Positions 44,145 through 52,958 of a DNA stretch of 64,000 nt are shown here, one piece after another. A model generated the notes under the pieces. That model saw only the letters and a program-made list of their open reading frames with translations, ran no database searches and had not been told where the DNA came from. Source of the stretch: JBBEBE01 sp040882505 (lineage in GTDB: Bacteria > Bacteroidota > Rhodothermia > Balneolales > Balneolaceae); NCBI GenBank assembly GCA_040882505.1, contig JBBEBE010000008.1:124001-188000 (forward strand), read 5' to 3'. Numbering within the stretch: position 1 is the first letter of the stretch; each line of letters opens with the position of its first letter. Both the position numbers and the translations under genes were made by a program.

Positions 44145-46358
44145 ATGAAACGATTTGCATGGATCTTGCTTTTGGGAGCGGCTCCACTCTGCTTGAACGC
44201 ACAGATCGAACCGGGGAGGGGATGGACCGGTGTGGTCGTCGACCAAGAGAGCGGGGAACCCGTCCCGGGAGCGACCCTTCAATGGGTCGATACGGGCCAG
44301 GGGGTAGCGAGCGATGATTCCGGGCTCTTTCATCTGGCGTTCCGACCCAACGAAACGAACCTTCTTCTCCGGGTTCGGGCGATCGGCTACGAACCCCTGG
44401 AGGTGATTGTATCCAGGGAGAATCCCGGTCCGTTGCGCCTGGAACTGGTTTCGGAGATTCTCCGGGGAGAGGAGGTGATCATTACCCGATCTCCAGTCGG
44501 GTCCACGGTTCGTACCCAACCCGCCGAAGCGCTCAATCGGGAGCAACTGCAGCGACGGGCCGCCCCAAGTCTGGGCGAAATGCTGCAGGGCAGTGCGGGG
44601 GTCACCCACCGATCCTTCGGGTCGGCGCCATCCAGGCCAGTCGTCCGGGGTATGGATGGCGATCGGTTGCTGATCATTCAGAACGGGGAGCGTATGGGGG
44701 ACCTGTCCAGTACGGCCGTGGATCACGCAGTCGCCATGGAACCACTGGTCATGGACCGCGTCGAGATTGTTCGTGGCCCAGCCAGTCTGCTCTACGGCTC
44801 GAGTGCAATCGGAGGTGTGGTTCAACTCTTTAGCCGGGACCTTCCGACCGAATGGGATCCGGGCTGGAGCGGAACAGCGGCTCTTCACGGGGCATCCGTG
44901 AACCGGATGGGATCCGGTATGGTTCGCATGCAGCAGGGATCGGAGCGATGGGCCCTCACCGGCCGATTCTCTTACCGAAACGGCGGGGATCTTCAGACGC
45001 CGGAAGGCCGACTTCCCGATACGTTTATCGAAAGCCGGAATGCAGCCGTCGGGGCAGGTTGGAGACGGGGAGATGTAGAAAATGGCCTTGCTGTGGACCA
45101 GATCCGGATGATCTATGGCCTTCCGGAATCGGTGAATGACCGGAATCAATCGATCCGGATCGAAATGGAGCGCAATCACCTGCAGGGACGATCGGTATGG
45201 AAACCGGACCGATGGGTCGAGCAGATGGAGTTCCGACTTCACTACAGCGACTATGAACATCTGGAGGTCGAAGAGAATCGCACGGGAACCACAACGCACG
45301 AGGTTGTCGGTATTCGGTTCGACCAGCAGTCACTCAATGGATCTCTGCTTCTGCGTCATCGCCCGACCGGCCTGTTCGAGGGAGCGTTCGGCGTGAGCGT
45401 TCAACACCATGCCATCCAGGTGGGGGGAGTGGATGCCCTGACTCCGGACGGAACAGGTGGAGCCGTGGCTGGATATCTCTACGAAGAACTCGAGTTGGCG
45501 ACCGACTGGACGCTGACCGGCGGTGCACGGATCGAGGGGCGATGGACCCGACCCCTGGCCAATGACCGGTTCCCTACTGTCGCTGGCGGGGATACCCGGG
45601 TGGAACCGATTCTCTCCGGTGCGCTTGGCCTGGAGTGGACGCCCGGAACGGCCTGGAGCATTGGAGCCCAGTTGGCGCGTGCCTACCGGACCCCTACACT
45701 GGAAGAGCTCTACTCGGATGCCCCCCACGCAGCAGCCGGATCCTATGATCGAGGGAATCCCGACCTTGGCAACGAGACCAGTCTTGGAGGAGATCTGCAT
45801 GCCACCTACAGGAGCTCGACGTTCCGGACAGAGCTTTCGCTCTTTTTGAATCGGCTGAACGGATATGTCGACTTTTCACCATCCGGACAGGTTCATCCAC
45901 CGAGTGGATTGCCGATCTACGAGTATCGGTCAAAGGAGGCGATTCTTCGTGGCTTTGAGTGGCAACTCCATCTGGAGCGTCCGGCCGGATGGCAGGGATC
46001 TCTTATTCTGGATGGTGTGTGGGGAAATGAGCGAAGTGAAGGTGGAGAGCCTCTCTCTGCGTTGCCACCTGCGCGTCTCCAACTGGAATGGCTTCTGGAT
46101 CGGGACACGTACTGGGTGGGTCCCCGTCTTCAAATCGGGGCTGCACAAACACGGGTGGCTCCGAACGAAGAGCCGACAGACGGGTACTGGCTACTCGGTT
46201 GGCAAAGTGGATGGCGCATCGGACCGGGGGGCACGCTTTCACTTCGGATAGACAATCTGCTCGACCACGCATGGAGGGATCATCTCAGTCGCGTGGAGCA
46301 GCGTAATGCTCCCATGCCGGGGCGAAGTGTCAACGTGATGTTTCGGTGGGAGTGGTAA
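44145..46358 (+). CDS. ZnuD-like TonB-dependent outer-membrane receptor
   Basis: 737 residues from the ATG at 44145, preceded by GAGGAG. Signal peptide ending near CLNAQIE, then a carboxypeptidase-like regulatory domain (WTGVVVDQESGEPVPGATL), a plug (RQAAPSLGEMLQGSAG region with VRGMDGDRLLIIQNGERMGD) and a barrel ending in Trp (FRWEW). The barrel matches zinc-uptake ZnuD-type receptors: YSDYEHLEVEENRTGTT and PTLEELYSDAPHAAAGSYDRG followed by NPDLGNETS. Zinc or another metal complex is the likely cargo. The palindrome at 44078-44095 suggests metal-dependent control. The 3' end overlaps the convergent DinB-like gene by 29 bases. Confidence 0.88.
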   Translation: MKRFAWILLLGAAPLCLNAQIEPGRGWTGVVVDQESGEPVPGATLQWVDTGQGVASDDSGLFHLAFRPNETNLLLRVRAIGYEPLEVIVSRENPGPLRLELVSEILRGEEVIITRSPVGSTVRTQPAEALNREQLQRRAAPSLGEMLQGSAGVTHRSFGSAPSRPVVRGMDGDRLLIIQNGERMGDLSSTAVDHAVAMEPLVMDRVEIVRGPASLLYGSSAIGGVVQLFSRDLPTEWDPGWSGTAALHGASVNRMGSGMVRMQQGSERWALTGRFSYRNGGDLQTPEGRLPDTFIESRNAAVGAGWRRGDVENGLAVDQIRMIYGLPESVNDRNQSIRIEMERNHLQGRSVWKPDRWVEQMEFRLHYSDYEHLEVEENRTGTTTHEVVGIRFDQQSLNGSLLLRHRPTGLFEGAFGVSVQHHAIQVGGVDALTPDGTGGAVAGYLYEELELATDWTLTGGARIEGRWTRPLANDRFPTVAGGDTRVEPILSGALGLEWTPGTAWSIGAQLARAYRTPTLEELYSDAPHAAAGSYDRGNPDLGNETSLGGDLHATYRSSTFRTELSLFLNRLNGYVDFSPSGQVHPPSGLPIYEYRSKEAILRGFEWQLHLERPAGWQGSLILDGVWGNERSEGGEPLSALPPARLQLEWLLDRDTYWVGPRLQIGAAQTRVAPNEEPTDGYWLLGWQSGWRIGPGGTLSLRIDNLLDHAWRDHLSRVEQRNAPMPGRSVNVMFRWEW

Positions 46359-46887
46359 GACTCTTCAGCGCCCGTTTGGCCTGCTTTAGATGACGCTTCT
46401 CGTGATCCACGATCATGTCAAAGGCTCCCTTCAGATCATAGACGATCCACCGTGTTGCCGGTGAGTGGACCACTGCCCCGCGTTCCATGAATGGAACCGC
46501 GATGTGGATCATCTCCTTCAGTTTCTCCTGATGCTCCTTGAATCGACGCAGAACGTCCCCTCCCTGCAGGGAGTTTTCCGGTTCCCAGAGCGGGAAGGTC
46601 CCCATTTTTCGGGTGGTATCCGGCTTGACGAAGTGATGCAGCATCCCTTTCATGGCCGAGGACAAGCCTGGAATTCGAGAGAGCAGAGGTCGGTTATATG
46701 AACCCGCCACCATTGCTTCAATTTGCGGAAGATAGGAGTCATTGAACTTTTTCAGATGATCCAGATTTTCTGCCACACTCCACTTGTCCGGTTCGGGCCG
46801 ACGGATCAACATCTCCGGGTCGAAACGCCCAAATTCATCTTCGGCTTGACGAGTAACTCCGTCGATCAGACGACACCATTTTTCCAT
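46330..46887 (-). CDS. DinB-superfamily protein
   Basis: 185 residues from the ATG at 46887, with AGGAGA just upstream. A four-helix bundle with the DinB_2 pattern: KWSVAENLDHLKKFNDSYL, then a loop and HEKRHLKQAKRAL near the end. The His residues in these helices (DHLKK and HEKRHLK) could bind a metal. Members are thiol transferases or of unknown function. No clear partner. It overlaps the end of the ZnuD-like gene. Confidence 0.82.
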   Translation of the reverse strand: MEKWCRLIDGVTRQAEDEFGRFDPEMLIRRPEPDKWSVAENLDHLKKFNDSYLPQIEAMVAGSYNRPLLSRIPGLSSAMKGMLHHFVKPDTTRKMGTFPLWEPENSLQGGDVLRRFKEHQEKLKEMIHIAVPFMERGAVVHSPATRWIVYDLKGAFDMIVDHEKRHLKQAKRALKSLTTPTETSR

Positions 46888-46976
46888 GACAGATTCTCCT
46901 GTTCTTCTACCTGAACCCAATTACTTTCCCTATGTTAGCGAAGCGGGAAGAGAAAATCCAAGCGACTGAACATATC

Positions 46977-48233
46977 ATGAATATCCGCTCTGTTTCGTTT
47001 TTTCTGCGTCTGCTCTGTTTCTGGATCATCTGTGTCCCCGGATCCGGTGTACTGAACCCTGCGGTTGCTCAACCAAACAATGCTCCGAAACCGGATCCGG
47101 TTCTTTTGATCTCCATCGACGGATTTGCAGCCAATTATATGGATCGCTTTCCCGTTCCCCGTCTTCGACAGTTGGCCGCCGGAGGCGTGGCTTCCCGGTC
47201 CCTGATTCCTGTATTTCCGACCAAAACCTTTCCGACGCACTATTCCATGGTGACCGGACTCTACCCGGATCAAACCGGTGTGATCTCCAACAACATGGAG
47301 GATCCGGATCTTCCGGGGCGCTTCTCTCTTCGCAATCGGGAGGCGATCATCGACGGGCGATGGTACGGGGGAGAGCCGGTCTGGAACACGATTCAACGAC
47401 AGGGACTCTCGGCCGCCACACTGTTTTGGGTGGGCTCGGAGGCAGAAATTGGCGGGATGCGCCCCGATATCTGGCGCCCGTATCGGAGTAACATGTCCTA
47501 TCGGGCGCGCATCGATACCGTCATGGAGTGGCTCACCAGACCGGAAGAGAACCGACCCGACCTGGTGACGCTCTATCTGAACCGCGTAGACATTGCCGGA
47601 CACCGATACGGACTGGAGTCCGGCGAATTGGAGGAAGCCGTCGCCGAGGTGGATCACTGGATTGGAGTCCTTCTTGACGAACTGGAAGCCACCGGCCTGC
47701 GGGACCACATCAATCTACTGCTGGTTTCCGACCACGGAATGAGTGCACTCGACGAAGAGCGGCTGATTTTTCTGGACGATCTGATCGATCTGGATCGTGT
47801 CGAGATGATTGACTGGACGCCGGTGGCCATGATGAACCCGGCCGACGGAGAGTCTGTCGACAACCTTGTCGAGATCCTATCTCGACCTGACGAGCCCTGG
47901 CAGATCTGGCGAAAAGAGGAGATCCCCGATCGGTTTCGATTCGGTTCGCATGTCCGGGTACCGGAAATTGTCATGTTGGCCGATCCCGGGTACATGTTTA
48001 CCAGCAGACCGTTTTTCCGACGAAACGGCCTGATCAAAGCGACACACGGATACGATGCCGAACACCCGGAGATGCACGGAATCCTGATGGCGTCCGGACC
48101 GGCATTTCGACGTGGAGCGAAGACGGAATCGATCGAGAGTATCCATCTCTATGCGCTCATCTGCCATCTTCTGGGTGTCGAGCCGGCGCCCAATGAAGGA
48201 CGACTGGACGCTGTAGAGGAGCTTCTTCAGTGA
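46977..48233 (+). CDS. Ectonucleotide pyrophosphatase/phosphodiesterase-like protein
   Basis: 418 residues from the ATG at 46977. A signal peptide (FFLRLLCFWIICVPGSG) leads into an alkaline-phosphatase-superfamily NPP domain. Two zinc sites are visible: LISIDGF (Asp), the nucleophile block FPTKTFPTHYSMVTGL (Thr), DIAGHRYG, VSDHGM (Asp-His) and HGYD. It should cleave phosphodiester bonds of nucleotides or phospholipids in the periplasm. The stop abuts that of the convergent MscS gene with no gap. Confidence 0.91.
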   Translation: MNIRSVSFFLRLLCFWIICVPGSGVLNPAVAQPNNAPKPDPVLLISIDGFAANYMDRFPVPRLRQLAAGGVASRSLIPVFPTKTFPTHYSMVTGLYPDQTGVISNNMEDPDLPGRFSLRNREAIIDGRWYGGEPVWNTIQRQGLSAATLFWVGSEAEIGGMRPDIWRPYRSNMSYRARIDTVMEWLTRPEENRPDLVTLYLNRVDIAGHRYGLESGELEEAVAEVDHWIGVLLDELEATGLRDHINLLLVSDHGMSALDEERLIFLDDLIDLDRVEMIDWTPVAMMNPADGESVDNLVEILSRPDEPWQIWRKEEIPDRFRFGSHVRVPEIVMLADPGYMFTSRPFFRRNGLIKATHGYDAEHPEMHGILMASGPAFRRGAKTESIESIHLYALICHLLGVEPAPNEGRLDAVEELLQ

Positions 48234-49157
48234 TCAGATCTCTTCGGATTCTCTGTTCTCTTCACGATCGGAATCCGTAGCCGGTGAGGAGGGTGCCGGT
48301 GCAGGCGTGCCCGGCTTCGCGTAATCGTGCGTTTGAAAGACATCGGCGAGGATTGCCTGTTCGATATAACTACGCTCGGTTGATCGGGCCGGAATTCGCA
48401 CAATCAGATGAATTTCATCGGCTGTGGGGAACTGCATGGTGACTCGGGGTTCGACAGACGGGACATCGAGACCGCGCTGCTCACTGATCTGTTGCATGTA
48501 GGTCCGAACCTCTTTGAGGTAGGGACGACACCGCTTTTGAGCCGCCCCCAACAGATCCTTCTGGGCTGCCCGCCAGTCATCTTCCCGGTTGAACGGGACC
48601 GTAAAGACGTGGAGTACATAGTTGTGTGTATAACTCTCGTTGATCACCGGTTCGGAGACAAAGAGAGCATTGGGCAGAACCGTCATACGTCCGGTTCGCT
48701 GATGGGTCAATTTTCCGGGACCCACTTCCAGAATGGTCGTGGCCAACAGGTTCTGGTCGACAACGTCTCCGCGAAAATCCTTGACCTGAATCCGATCGCC
48801 AATATTGAACGAACCGGCACCCGTTTTGAGTATGGAGCCGGTTACACAGAGTATGAGCTCTTTGGTCGCCACGACGAATGCAACTGCAATGGCAACAACA
48901 GAGAGGGCAAGGGTCCGAAGTTCGTCTCCCCAGATGGTGATCAAACCCAACAGGAGAAGAAGGAGCATTCCGTTTCGAACCTGAACCATCCACTTTAAAC
49001 GTAAATCCATTGACGCCACACGCTTCCGGATAAAACGGTTGATCAGGGTACGAAGTGCAATCAGAACCAGCAACAGAAGACCTGTGGCAAACAGCTCGTT
49101 GATCAAGCCGCCGGTGCGTGTGATTTGGTTCAGGAATTGTTGGAACTGTTCATTCAT
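48234..49157 (-). CDS. MscS-family mechanosensitive channel
   Basis: 307 residues. Three N-terminal membrane helices (about 20-110) are followed by the MscS beta domain (GDRIQVKDFRGDVVDQNLLATTILEVG), and a cytoplasmic alpha/beta region to about 275. The tail is Pro/Ala- and acid-rich. It opens under membrane tension and releases small solutes on osmotic downshock. It resembles simple single-pore members without large extra domains. Its stop abuts that of the phosphodiesterase gene. Confidence 0.9.
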   Translation of the reverse strand: MNEQFQQFLNQITRTGGLINELFATGLLLLVLIALRTLINRFIRKRVASMDLRLKWMVQVRNGMLLLLLLGLITIWGDELRTLALSVVAIAVAFVVATKELILCVTGSILKTGAGSFNIGDRIQVKDFRGDVVDQNLLATTILEVGPGKLTHQRTGRMTVLPNALFVSEPVINESYTHNYVLHVFTVPFNREDDWRAAQKDLLGAAQKRCRPYLKEVRTYMQQISEQRGLDVPSVEPRVTMQFPTADEIHLIVRIPARSTERSYIEQAILADVFQTHDYAKPGTPAPAPSSPATDSDREENRESEEI

Positions 49158-49245
49158 GCCGCAAAGATAATGAGCTGTGCAGTCGTCTCATAGCCGGGAT
49201 ATGTACACAGCCCGTCCCGCACGCGTGCTCCGTCCGGGGATGGAT

Positions 49246-49734
49246 TCAATTGAGCCAAAAAATGGCCCCATTGAGTGACAACGCGAAGCTGATCCATGCC
49301 AGGTAGGGAAGGAACAGAAGGGAGGAGACCCAATCTCCACTCTTCAGAATGAACCAGGCGATGGAAAGCCAGAGCACAAGAATGACGAAAAGACCGAAAC
49401 CGGTCCTGTGAAATCCAAAGAAAATCCAGGACCATACGGCATTGAGTCCAAGCTGCAGAAACCAGAGCTGTACCGCTTGATTCCATCCCGGATTCGTATC
49501 CAGTACCCAAACACGCCATCCGGCCATGGCGATAAGGATGTAGAGGACTCCCCACGTCGGGGCAAATAGCCAGTCCGGAGGTGTCCAGGCCGGTTTCTCG
49601 AGTGCTTCATACCATGTTCCGGGTTCAAACATCGAGGCAAAGAGGGCAACGCCGGTCACCAGAAGAAGAAAGAGGCCCAGCGAGATAAGCGAGGATCGAG
49701 AACGGAAGGAGGGAGTTTCAATTTCAGGAGTCAT
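49246..49734 (-). CDS. tspO: TspO/MBR family protein
   Basis: 162 residues from the ATG at 49734, preceded by a purine-rich stretch. Five membrane helices with the family blocks WYEALEKPAWTPPDWLFAPTW, LNAVWSWIFFGFHR and LPYLAWISFALSLNGAIFWLN. TspO proteins bind tetrapyrroles and affect porphyrin or light and oxygen responses in bacteria. It has an N-terminal extension of about 20 polar residues. It stands about 100 bases from the matrixin-like gene on the same strand; co-transcription is possible. Confidence 0.94.
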   Translation of the reverse strand: MTPEIETPSFRSRSSLISLGLFLLLVTGVALFASMFEPGTWYEALEKPAWTPPDWLFAPTWGVLYILIAMAGWRVWVLDTNPGWNQAVQLWFLQLGLNAVWSWIFFGFHRTGFGLFVILVLWLSIAWFILKSGDWVSSLLFLPYLAWISFALSLNGAIFWLN

Positions 49735-49840
49735 GGCAGAACGGGATTGGATGTTGGTCGGGGTCGGGTTGGTGAAGGTCGGTATTTGATTGTCACGTTC
49801 AAGAACCGGCTTCGACGCAGGATCGTTCTCTTTGCACCGC

Positions 49841-50890
49841 TTACGGTTGAATCTCCATACAGAGCTGGTGCAGGGCATTCCGATCATCGGCCGTGAGTCG
49901 GAGCTGAAACGGAGTGACGTGGCCCGAGACAATCTCAAACATGATAGCTTCCGGATTCGCGATATGCGAGAGCCCGATCGCATGCCCGATTTCGTGGGCC
50001 AAGACACGCTGCAGACCGGTTTCGCCCTGAAACTGATAGATGGTGATCGTATCGCGTCCATTGGTACGTTGGTAGTGACCGCTGGTGACGAGTCGTTGGC
50101 CGGCGAAGATTTCGTTGTATTGGTCGATCATCTCGTTCCATCGGTCGATCGCTTCATTCACGTCCGCCATCGCTTGATTCGAATCGCGGGCCAACATCTG
50201 CAATTCAGACTGGGTTGCCAACCCGGTGCGTTGTCGCTGTTCGATCTGCTCGCGTTCCCGTTCGTATCGCGCAATTTGCTCGTCGGTGAACCGACCCCCG
50301 TCATTCATTTCGCGAACCCAGGTGTTGAGGGCATCCAGATCCCGTTGGAACTCCTGTGATCGCTTCAATAACGCCTGATTTGCCTGTTCAAACGCATGGT
50401 GTTTCTCTTCATAGATTCTCTGGTGCTGCTCAATGCGTATCTCTTGTTCACGGAGTCGATCCCGAAAGACGCTCTCGCCGTCGATCAACTCCTGACGCTC
50501 GTCATAGTGAAAGTCGATTTCTATTCCCCGATCTTCGGTCCGAGTGAGGTGGAACTCGTCGATAGCGCCACCCCAGAGCTCTTGAACTCGATTCATGGCT
50601 CGATCGATGTCGGTCGGGGAGAGACCGAATCTCTTGTCAATCTCACCGAACTTCCACAAAATCTCGAATCGGCACGTGTTGCCCTCCCGTGAGCTTGAAT
50701 TCGACTCCGTACTCCGCAAGGAGACATCGGAGCCCACCGGGGGATCCTCTACTGTCACCGTTGTGTCGCGATCTTTGAGTGGAGATGAACCCGTGCTACT
50801 CTCTCCGGGGCAAGCGACGAGGAGACAGGAGAGTAGAAGCAGAAGCCATGGCTTTACGCCCACAAACATTGGTTTCTGATCTGCTGGCAT
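49841..50890 (-). CDS. Matrixin-like zinc metalloprotease lipoprotein with coiled coil
   Basis: 349 residues. A lipobox (LLVACPGES) is followed by a low-complexity Ser-rich linker. Residues about 70-125 resemble a propeptide-start or N-terminal subdomain of matrixins (ILWKFGEIDKRFGLSPTDI). A long charged helix region (about 140-250, e.g. LREQEIRIEQHQRIYEEKH) looks like an antiparallel coiled coil inserted in the protease domain. The active site HEIGHAIGLSH (299-309) has the HExxHxxGxxH zinc motif, and a Met-turn follows at M317. It probably cleaves envelope or foreign proteins. The insertion is unusual for this family. Confidence 0.85.
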   Translation of the reverse strand: MPADQKPMFVGVKPWLLLLLSCLLVACPGESSTGSSPLKDRDTTVTVEDPPVGSDVSLRSTESNSSSREGNTCRFEILWKFGEIDKRFGLSPTDIDRAMNRVQELWGGAIDEFHLTRTEDRGIEIDFHYDERQELIDGESVFRDRLREQEIRIEQHQRIYEEKHHAFEQANQALLKRSQEFQRDLDALNTWVREMNDGGRFTDEQIARYEREREQIEQRQRTGLATQSELQMLARDSNQAMADVNEAIDRWNEMIDQYNEIFAGQRLVTSGHYQRTNGRDTITIYQFQGETGLQRVLAHEIGHAIGLSHIANPEAIMFEIVSGHVTPFQLRLTADDRNALHQLCMEIQP

Positions 50891-50920
50891 GGCTCGTTCG
50901 AATCTGTTTTCCGATTGCCG

Positions 50921-52942
50921 TTATCCTTGTTGCAACTCCTTCAACGTGTCGATCAGGTTGGAAAGTTTCGGATGATCACCGGACGGACCTCGCTCGGCCT
51001 CCAACAGGTCAATCAGCTCCTGGAGCCGTTCGGCACGGGCCGAACCGGATCGGTCCTCCGCCTCATCGAGTGCCCAGCGTGTGCGTGCGATGGGGCCTCG
51101 ATCCAGCCCTCGTTCCCGATCCAGTTGATCGACCCAGGCGCGTGCCAGAGCAAATGTAGGCGGGAAGTCGTAATTGGGTTGCCCTTGAGGGTTCAACTCG
51201 TCAAAAACTACCGTATTGGCGGCATCGATCTCGTTTTGTGTCAGATAGTTACTCGGCGTCAAGGAGAAGATGTCCAGTCCCCGGGCGATCTCCGAGCTCA
51301 CCAACAGGCCATTGTACCAGTAGACGGACCAGCTGCCTCCCACCTGAAGTCGTTGATCCGAAATGGGGCCGCGATCCTGGAAGGCGATTTCGACCGGATG
51401 GGCCGGATCGGTCCAGTCGATGATGTTGATCCCCCCCTGATACCACGCCTGAACCATGACATCCCGACCTGGAATCGGAATGAGCGAGCCGTTGTGAGCC
51501 ACGCAGTTCTCCTGTGCAGTTTGCGGAGCCGGAAGTTTGAAATAGCTTTGGAAGATCAGTTCATTGTCTTCGACCGTAAAGATGGCATTGGCTCCCCATT
51601 CGGCCGGATCCGTCTCCCGGCATTTTGGCTGAACACCTCCTCCCCACTCGTCGGTGAAGAGCACCTTGTCCCCGGTATTGTTGAACGTCGCCGAATGCCA
51701 GTAGGCAAAATTTTCGTCTGCAACCGCATCCAATCGTGTGGGGTTCACCGGGTCCGTAATATCAAGAAGCAGACCGTACCCTTCACAGGCACCACCGGCG
51801 ATTCCCAGCTCCGGATAGAGCGTGATATCGTGGCACTGATTGGGGCCTCGTTCATCGACGGCATCCGGACCGCCAATCATCTCCTCGATCAACGAGGGCA
51901 ATACTTCGCGAAGAGCGGTACTGTCGGCAGCGGTCGGTTCTCCTTCTCCGCCTCGTTCTTGTACGACTTGACTCAACAGAGATCGGACCATGTTGTCGGA
52001 CAGGATCGTCTGTTCTCTGCCCAGTTCGACGATAAACGCATCTCGTTCACGCGCCGCTTCCAGTTCGGCCGGCGTCAATCCGCTGTGTCGCGGGGGCGCT
52101 TCGAGGCCCTCAAATATTCGTGGAGAGCTCACAATGGCCGACTCTTCCGGACGATCCAGGGGAACCTGAATAATTTCGATTCGGAAGAGTGCAGATTCGG
52201 GATCCTCCTCCGGGAGCGCATCACTACAACCGGGCAACTCCTCATCGGGCCGAACCGGGGCCGATCCGGAGACATAGATGTAGACATTGTCCGGATCATT
52301 CGGGTCCTCCAGGACGGAGTGTGTATGGGACCCCCGGCAGGTCTGGACATTGGAGATGTACTCCGGGTTGGCCATATCGGAGATATCAAAAATCCGGATG
52401 CCCCGTAGTCGTTCCTCGCTTACAACGCCGGAAACTCCCTCGGTACCGCAATCCAGGCGTCCTTCCAATCCTTCGCCCGAAACAAACAGGAGATCTCCGT
52501 AGATGGAGACATCACTTTGGCTGGCCGGGCAGAGGATTTCCGTCACAATGGCCGGGTCTGCCGGATCGGAGATGTCCCAAATTACATACCCGTTGAAATT
52601 CCCCTGAATCACATAATTGCCGCTGAAGGCGAGATCGGAGTTGAACGATCCGATAAAATCTTCCGGAGAGGGAGTAGACGAGACGCGTTCCAGATTCCAG
52701 ATCGTTTCCCCGGCGTCAAAGAGGCCGGGAGCCAATCCGACACGGGGGTCCGGTGCAGGAGCCGCCAAATCTTCAAAAACCGGGAGGGGAGGGTGGACAT
52801 AGCGTTCCGGAATATCGCTTACACTTCGCGTAGAACAGGCACTGAGCAACGTGATTGCCAACAGACCCAAACCGATGAGAAGAGGAGTGGCCGATTGCCA
52901 ACCATTCCGTAAAGAGGTGCAGATTCGTAGCGGATTCGTCAT
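50921..52942 (-). CDS. LVIVD-repeat beta-propeller lipoprotein
   Basis: 673 residues. Lipobox (ITLLSACSTR). LVIVD-type blades recur: YVIWDISDPADPAIVTE, IRIFDISDMANPEYISNV, LLLDITDPVNPTRLDAV and INIIDWTDPAHPVEI. Eight or so cysteines (CPAS, DCG, CRG, GCS, QCH, ACEG, KCR, ENC) suggest disulfides in an extracytoplasmic protein. A helical insertion occupies about 280-340 and the C-terminal tail is helical and acidic. The function of LVIVD proteins is unclear; binding or adhesion is often proposed. It is followed by DUF305 on the upstream side, 16 bases away. Confidence 0.87.
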   Translation of the reverse strand: MTNPLRICTSLRNGWQSATPLLIGLGLLAITLLSACSTRSVSDIPERYVHPPLPVFEDLAAPAPDPRVGLAPGLFDAGETIWNLERVSSTPSPEDFIGSFNSDLAFSGNYVIQGNFNGYVIWDISDPADPAIVTEILCPASQSDVSIYGDLLFVSGEGLEGRLDCGTEGVSGVVSEERLRGIRIFDISDMANPEYISNVQTCRGSHTHSVLEDPNDPDNVYIYVSGSAPVRPDEELPGCSDALPEEDPESALFRIEIIQVPLDRPEESAIVSSPRIFEGLEAPPRHSGLTPAELEAARERDAFIVELGREQTILSDNMVRSLLSQVVQERGGEGEPTAADSTALREVLPSLIEEMIGGPDAVDERGPNQCHDITLYPELGIAGGACEGYGLLLDITDPVNPTRLDAVADENFAYWHSATFNNTGDKVLFTDEWGGGVQPKCRETDPAEWGANAIFTVEDNELIFQSYFKLPAPQTAQENCVAHNGSLIPIPGRDVMVQAWYQGGINIIDWTDPAHPVEIAFQDRGPISDQRLQVGGSWSVYWYNGLLVSSEIARGLDIFSLTPSNYLTQNEIDAANTVVFDELNPQGQPNYDFPPTFALARAWVDQLDRERGLDRGPIARTRWALDEAEDRSGSARAERLQELIDLLEAERGPSGDHPKLSNLIDTLKELQQG

Positions 52943-52958
52943 GATCGTTCAGATAGGT

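Noticed and set aside
50915..52408. 497-codon open frame opposite the LVIVD gene
   Set aside because: Antisense shadow: no signal peptide, no recognisable motif, while the opposite strand has clear LVIVD blades.
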